From Clostridia bacterium (lineage in GTDB: Bacteria; Bacillota; Clostridia; Oscillospirales; Acutalibacteraceae): DNA of 37,518 nt. Of the stretch, positions 33,556-37,518 are shown piece after piece (positions within the stretch are counted from its first letter, which is position 1; the number at the start of each line of letters is the position of its first letter). Position numbers and translations under genes: made by a program. The stretch covers positions 1 to 37,518 of the forward strand of contig JAFTYU010000037.1 in assembly GCA_017461235.1 (NCBI GenBank), in the 5' to 3' direction. The notes under the pieces were generated by a model. That model was not told where the DNA came from. It saw only the letters and a list, made by a program, of their open reading frames with translations, and did not search any database.

Positions 33556-34803
33556 TTAACAAGTTTCGCCCTTGCATTCGGCGGCAATATCTTCCTGCAC
33601 CTTCAGAAGTTCAAGGAACCATTTCGTTTTTTCCTTTTTGGAAACAGGATCAGGCATAATTGCGGCAGGTGTGCCCTTTCGCGGTGAATAAATGAAGGTG
33701 AACATAGAACCGTAACGAACCTCTTTAACCAAGGAAAGCGTATCAAGAAACTCGTCATAGGTTTCACCGGGAAAACCTACTATAATATCAGTCGTTATGT
33801 CAACATCAGGCATCTTGTTTTTAGCATATCTGATAAGCTCCAGATAGTGCTCTCTGTCATAATGCCTGTTCATCTCTTTAAGAATGCGGTTGTTACCTGA
33901 CTGAACGGGTAAATGCAAGTGACCGCAATAATGCTTGGACTCGGCTAAAACATCAAGCAACTCAAAACTGCAATCTTTGGGATGTGAAGTCATAAAATCA
34001 AACTTAAAATCACCTTCAATGTTATCAATACGGCGTATAAGCTCCGCAAAGTTAACATCAAAATCGCATTTTTTGCCGTATGAATTCACGTTCTGTCCTA
34101 AAAGGGTTATAAGCTTATAGCCTTCATCAACAAGTCTCTTTGCTTCGTCAAGAATAACATCAGGCTTTCTGCTACGTTCACGACCACGTACGTGCGGAAC
34201 TATGCAATAAGAGCAGAAGTTGTCGCAACCATACATAATAGGCAACCATGCGTTTTCACCACTATCACGTGAACTTGGCAAGCCTTCTGCAATTACTCCT
34301 TCGCTGTCATCAATACAAAAGAGCCTTTTACCCGTACAAAGAACCTTAGAAACAAATTCGGGCAATCTGTGAGTAACATGAGTACCGAAAACAAGATTAA
34401 CAAAGGGATAACTCTTTTTAATTTTCTCGGAAACGTGCTCCTGCTGCATCATACATCCGCAAAGAGCAATAATAAGTCCCGGCTTGTCCTTCTTATATTT
34501 CTTTAAAGCACCGACATTACCAAAAACACGGTCCTCAGCGTGCTCACGAATAGCACAAGTGTTATATAATATAAAATCTGCCTGTGAATCGTCATCACAA
34601 AGAACATAACCCATCTCAACAAGCATACCCTTAATGTGCTCACTATCGGCGACGTTACCCTGACAACCATAGGTATGGATAAATGCCTTTGGCGGCTCAA
34701 CGGGATAACGGACACTGAGCACGCTACGGACTTTATCGGAAAATTCTTTTTGTTTGTTTAATTCACTTTCGCTTACAAATACATTTTTTTGCAAAACATT
34801 CAC
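33556..34803 (-). CDS. miaB: tRNA methylthiotransferase MiaB, lacking the TRAM domain
   Basis: A radical SAM enzyme that methylthiolates i6A37 to ms2i6A37 in tRNA. The N-terminal cluster ligands are Cys47 (YGCQGN), Cys83 (NTCAIRE) and Cys117 (CGCMMQ); the radical SAM triad is Cys193, Cys197, Cys200 (GCDNFCSYC). MiaB-specific segments follow (LLGQNVNSYG, TSHPKD, LPVQSGNN, DIIVGFPGET). At 415 residues it stops right after the radical SAM domain (IAAECKGETC), where E. coli (474) and B. subtilis (509) continue into a TRAM tRNA-binding domain. Only 47 bases separate it from ylbF, so the domain is not hidden by a frameshift. The start is GTG at 34803; a TTG three codons later is possible. Confidence 0.92.
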   Translation of the reverse strand: MNVLQKNVFVSESELNKQKEFSDKVRSVLSVRYPVEPPKAFIHTYGCQGNVADSEHIKGMLVEMGYVLCDDDSQADFILYNTCAIREHAEDRVFGNVGALKKYKKDKPGLIIALCGCMMQQEHVSEKIKKSYPFVNLVFGTHVTHRLPEFVSKVLCTGKRLFCIDDSEGVIAEGLPSSRDSGENAWLPIMYGCDNFCSYCIVPHVRGRERSRKPDVILDEAKRLVDEGYKLITLLGQNVNSYGKKCDFDVNFAELIRRIDNIEGDFKFDFMTSHPKDCSFELLDVLAESKHYCGHLHLPVQSGNNRILKEMNRHYDREHYLELIRYAKNKMPDVDITTDIIVGFPGETYDEFLDTLSLVKEVRYGSMFTFIYSPRKGTPAAIMPDPVSKKEKTKWFLELLKVQEDIAAECKGETC

Positions 34804-34815
34804 CTTAAGTTTACC

Positions 34816-35748
34816 TTAATTAAGGGTAGATTCAAGCCAACCGAGAACATCCTGATAGACTTTTTCTTTAGAATCTTCATTAAGAATCTCGTGACGGCAA
34901 CAGGGATAGATTAAAACCGTGGGTTCGTGCCCTGCTTCAACAAGAGAATCTGCGCAGGCAATAGGGCCTCTGCCGTTAGAGCCAACGGGGTCAAGAGCTC
35001 CCGAGATAATAAGTATCGGCAAACCAACAGGAACAGTCGCCGGCCACATCTTGTCTCCGGCAAGAATACCTATAGTAGCAAGGTCTCTGATACCCGCAAG
35101 TGATAACTCCTGACCGCAAAGCGGGTCTTTAATGTGGTTTTCAACATTCTCTTTATTAACACTAAGCCAATCAAGGTCAGTTTTCCTGTCGGAAATCTGA
35201 AGCGAAGATACTTTATTGAGCATTGAAGCAAGTGTATGGTTAACAGTTCGCGGACCAAACTTATCGACCGCTTTTTCAATAGTGTCAATGAAAATACTCA
35301 AGCCTGACGGTACCTGAGCAGTACCACAGATAATCAAGCCTGATAAATCTGTACCGAATGTGCTTGCATAAACCCTTGCACATAAAGAGCCCATACTGTG
35401 CCCGAAAAGATAATAGGGCAACTCAGGATAACGCTTATGCATAATTGAATAAAGAATATGCATATCATCAACAAAACGACGATAACCGTCCTTTTCGGCA
35501 GTGAAACCTAAATCTGCATCGTTTGCAACGGATTTACCGTGACCTATGTGGTCGTTACCGCAAACAACATAACCCTTTGTTGCGAGAAACTCTGCAAAAT
35601 CGTTATACCTTCCGATGTGTTCACACACACCGTGTGCAATCTGAAAAACAGCTACAGGCTCTACCGAATCATCATACCAAATCAGAGTACGGATTCTATC
35701 AACACCTGTTGAGGAATTAAAGTAAGCTTCTTTTTTAATTATTGCCAT
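34816..35748 (-). CDS. Alpha/beta hydrolase, monoacylglycerol lipase/lysophospholipase type
   Basis: A 310-residue serine hydrolase of the Hydrolase_4 type. The oxyanion region is AHGVCEHIGRY, the GNDHIGHGKS segment is typical of the group, and the nucleophile elbow is GHSMG (Ser118). Further candidates for the triad are Asp in ISGALDPVG and His in CCRHEIL. No signal peptide, so it probably acts on lipid or ester substrates in the cytoplasm; the exact substrate cannot be read. AGGAGG lies before the ATG. First gene of the long minus-strand series, with its own promoter, and 12 bases before miaB. Confidence 0.88.
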   Translation of the reverse strand: MAIIKKEAYFNSSTGVDRIRTLIWYDDSVEPVAVFQIAHGVCEHIGRYNDFAEFLATKGYVVCGNDHIGHGKSVANDADLGFTAEKDGYRRFVDDMHILYSIMHKRYPELPYYLFGHSMGSLCARVYASTFGTDLSGLIICGTAQVPSGLSIFIDTIEKAVDKFGPRTVNHTLASMLNKVSSLQISDRKTDLDWLSVNKENVENHIKDPLCGQELSLAGIRDLATIGILAGDKMWPATVPVGLPILIISGALDPVGSNGRGPIACADSLVEAGHEPTVLIYPCCRHEILNEDSKEKVYQDVLGWLESTLN

Positions 35749-35810
35749 AAAAACTTCCTCCTTTTATGCGGGCAAATCCAATCAAACAATATTCACCCAC
35801 TATTTATAAC

Positions 35811-35839
35811 ATCATACCATACAGCCACTTTATTTTCAA
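35811..35839 (-). promoter_or_regulatory. Promoter of the hydrolase-miaB-mutSL series
   Basis: On the minus strand TTGAAA (35834-35839), 17 bases, TATGAT (35811-35816), divergent from the thyX promoter. A roughly 55-base leader separates it from the hydrolase ATG. Confidence 0.75.
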
Positions 35840-35922
35840 GATTAAATACTACTTTATTGTAAAATTATTAACAACTATTTATAGTTAATTTATATAATTC
35901 TGTCGCCATTTGTAACTTATCC

Positions 35923-35951
35923 TTGAATTTATAAGTCACTTATGCTAAAAT
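35923..35951 (+). promoter_or_regulatory. Promoter of thyX
   Basis: TTGAAT (35923-35928), 17 bases, TAAAAT (35946-35951), 42 bases before the ATG at 35994. Confidence 0.75.
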
Positions 35952-35993
35952 GTAAAAAGTTATATGCAAATGTCACTTTTCGGAGGGTAAATT

Positions 35994-37379
35994 ATGGCAA
36001 CTACGGAATTTAACACAAACTCTAAAGCTATCATTATCGGCTTAACCGATACCGGTGAAAAAATCCCTGCAGCTTCAGGCAGAATTTCCACACAACCCGG
36101 TACCGCTCTTGAAATTCTCGACCTGTCTAAAGATGCACAGAAAAACGCAAATCTCATCTCAAAGGTTACACGTTCAGGTCATACTTCTACAGTAGAACAT
36201 ACAGTTTTCAACCTGGCTTTCCAGAATGTTTCCGTCCTTGTTGAACAGTTCGTTATAGAATTCCGTCTTGCTTCATTTACTGTTAAATCGAGACGATATG
36301 TTGATTTTGCAAAATTGGGCTACTACACACCACATTTTGAATCAAAAAACGTTCAGGATAAATACATTGCCCATATGAACTATCTCTATGGAGAATACGA
36401 AGCATTTATTGCCGCAGGTGTACCCAAGGAGGATGCACGTTTCCTTCTTCCCTACTCTCTTTACAGTAACTTCTATTGCACACTCAACGCACGTGAGTTA
36501 ATCAATATGCTTTATGCAATGATTTACGGCAGAGGTTCTGCTTTTGCAGAATTAAAAGCTCTCGGCGAATCCTTACTCGAGCAGGCTCGCAGATTAACAC
36601 CGGGTATTTTTACCGATTTCGAAACACGCAGACCCGCCCTTCAGGACGTACCTAATTTCAACTACAAGCCTGATAGCCAACTTATTGAAAAACAAGAAGC
36701 GGTTGAGCTTTTAAGTTACACTCCCGATGCAGCAAAAGCCATTGCACGCTTTGCCTTGATCGAAAGCAGCAACCTTCCGACTGCTCAGATTGAGAATATA
36801 ATTTCCGATGAAAACGAGTGTGCTAAAATAATCAAGCAAGTTATTTCTTCAAAAAGACAGAGAGCACTTGAAGCGGCTACTTTTACCTTCAGAATCAACA
36901 ATGTATCACTCTCATGTCTCACACACTTCGCACGTCACAGAATGCAGTCAATCGGTATTCCGTCTCTCACTCTTACTGACCGCAGAAGACATATTCTTCC
37001 GGAAACAATCGCCCAAAATGACGAACTTAAAGCAAGATATTGTGAAGCCTTTGTTAAAACTGCGGCTCTTTATGACGAACTCAAAAAATCCGGTATCAGC
37101 GAAGAACTTCTCGCGTATATGCAATTGAGCGGTAATACTGTTGATATCGTCACAACAATCAACGGCAGAGAGCTTCTCCTGTTTATGAAGCTTCGTTCAT
37201 GCAACCGTGCCCAATGGGAAATACGTGATTTTGCTATTGATATGCTCAAAAAACTCAGAATGGCTGACAGAACCGTATTTGACTTTTACGGTCCCAGTTG
37301 CTTTGTCGGCAAATGCACAGAAGGTCCTATGACCTGTGGTAAAGCCGCAGAAGTTATCGATTACATTAAAACACTTTAA
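35994..37379 (+). CDS. thyX: Double-length ThyX, FAD-dependent thymidylate synthase
   Basis: ThyX makes dTMP from dUMP with FAD, NADPH and methylene-tetrahydrofolate, and is usually a 210-250 residue homotetramer subunit. This protein has 461 residues with two ThyX-like halves. The N-half shows EFRLASFTVKSRRY (89-102), against the signature RHR-x2-S-x4-S-x-RY: it has lost the first Arg and His but keeps both Ser and the final RY. The C-half shows RHRMQSIGIPSLTL (314-327): it keeps RHR and both Ser but lacks RY. Each half also has the NAREL-type / GRELLLFMKLRSCNRAQWEI helix that ends a ThyX. A complete site would need both halves. A short tail contains three Cys (436, 441, 448). CGGAGGG precedes the ATG; a terminator follows. 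Confidence 0.88.
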   Translation: MATTEFNTNSKAIIIGLTDTGEKIPAASGRISTQPGTALEILDLSKDAQKNANLISKVTRSGHTSTVEHTVFNLAFQNVSVLVEQFVIEFRLASFTVKSRRYVDFAKLGYYTPHFESKNVQDKYIAHMNYLYGEYEAFIAAGVPKEDARFLLPYSLYSNFYCTLNARELINMLYAMIYGRGSAFAELKALGESLLEQARRLTPGIFTDFETRRPALQDVPNFNYKPDSQLIEKQEAVELLSYTPDAAKAIARFALIESSNLPTAQIENIISDENECAKIIKQVISSKRQRALEAATFTFRINNVSLSCLTHFARHRMQSIGIPSLTLTDRRRHILPETIAQNDELKARYCEAFVKTAALYDELKKSGISEELLAYMQLSGNTVDIVTTINGRELLLFMKLRSCNRAQWEIRDFAIDMLKKLRMADRTVFDFYGPSCFVGKCTEGPMTCGKAAEVIDYIKTL

Positions 37380-37388
37380 AATAAACAT

Positions 37389-37412
37389 CCACCCGCCAAG
37401 CGGGTGGTTTTT
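37389..37412 (+). terminator. Intrinsic terminator of thyX
   Basis: CCACCCGC (37389-37396), CAA loop, GCGGGTGG (37400-37407), then five T. A perfect eight-base GC-rich stem nine bases after the stop. Confidence 0.92.
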
Positions 37413-37419
37413 CATATGC

Positions 37420-37514
37420 GGGCATAGCCCTATGCTCTTCGCGTATGCGTAAACGCATAAGTACGGTCTGCCAGTTGCGTAAGATTGTTACTTGCTACCC
37501 GTAAACGGGCCGTA
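37420..37514. repeat. Cluster of small palindromes at the window end
   Basis: Three hairpins lie close together: GCATA-GCCC-TATGC (37422-37435), TATGCG-TAAA-CGCATA (37444-37459) and CCCG-TAAA-CGGG (37498-37509). TACGG (37462-37466) and CCGTA (37510-37514) can enclose the last one. The two hairpins share the TAAA loop with CG closing pairs. It is either a dispersed intergenic palindromic repeat or the start of a structured RNA running beyond the window. I find no coding frame here. Confidence 0.45.
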
Positions 37515-37518
37515 TCCA

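Overview
The window reads as a chromosomal segment of a low-to-moderate GC member of the Clostridia, most likely an Oscillospiraceae/Ruminococcaceae-type gut bacterium. The evidence is GGAGG-type ribosome binding sites, sigma-A promoters with 17-base spacers, Firmicutes gene orders (miaB-ylbF-mutS-mutL-miaA; yggS-sepF-divIVA-lspA-rluD; rpsB-tsf), a PyrR attenuator, Rex, and split transketolase. Almost everything is housekeeping. The assignment to a family is inference.

Layout. (1) 1-1500: a worn accessory segment. It holds a minus-strand HTH-Dam adenine methylase interrupted by an in-frame TAA and running off the window, the C-terminal remnant of a TnpV-like transposon protein, an orphan reading frame, and several hairpins. 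(2) 1538-5854, minus: rpsB-tsf with its own promoter and structured leader, a terminator, then a CofE-like ligase and a stand-alone GMP synthase ATP-pyrophosphatase subunit. (3) 5874-10508, minus: tepA-like protease, uppP, ftsK/spoIIIE and a DUF3006-like small protein from one strong promoter. (4) 10611-15126, plus: aconitase, isocitrate dehydrogenase, the redox repressor Rex and an unknown propeller-like protein, with a Rex-box-like palindrome at the expected start of transcription. (5) 15153-17257, plus: PyrR-controlled pyrR and uraA. (6) 17258-18835, plus: an aldose-1-epimerase-like gene, a DUF1292 gene and a probable 6S RNA. (7) 18836-19736, minus: a zinc-ribbon membrane protein with its own promoter and a perfect inverted repeat. 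(8) 19750-35839, minus: a long series of closely packed or overlapping genes: alpha/beta hydrolase, miaB, ylbF-like, mutS, mutL, miaA, HlyD-like, yggS, sepF, divIVA, lspA, rluD-like, HAD phosphatase, and the two transketolase subunits. (9) 35923-37412, plus: a double-length ThyX. The window ends in small palindromes.

How the genes fit together. The large minus-strand series combines translation quality (MiaB, MiaA, RluD), mismatch repair (MutS, MutL) and division/envelope functions (SepF, DivIVA, LspA). The plus-strand acn-idh-rex block would tie the oxidative TCA branch to the NADH/NAD+ ratio. Uracil uptake is set by PyrR, and dTMP synthesis relies on ThyX.

Most notable: the ThyX has two ThyX-like halves whose signature motif is degraded in complementary ways (N-half keeps the S-x-RY end, C-half keeps RHR). 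Others are two conserved genes broken by in-frame TAA codons (Dam, HlyD-like), a MiaB without its TRAM domain, a GMP synthase lacking its glutaminase domain beside an orphan F420-type ligase, and an EF-Ts with an insertion of about 70 residues. I found no CRISPR array, tRNA, rRNA or intact mobile element, and no gene cluster that looks like an undescribed defence or biosynthetic system.
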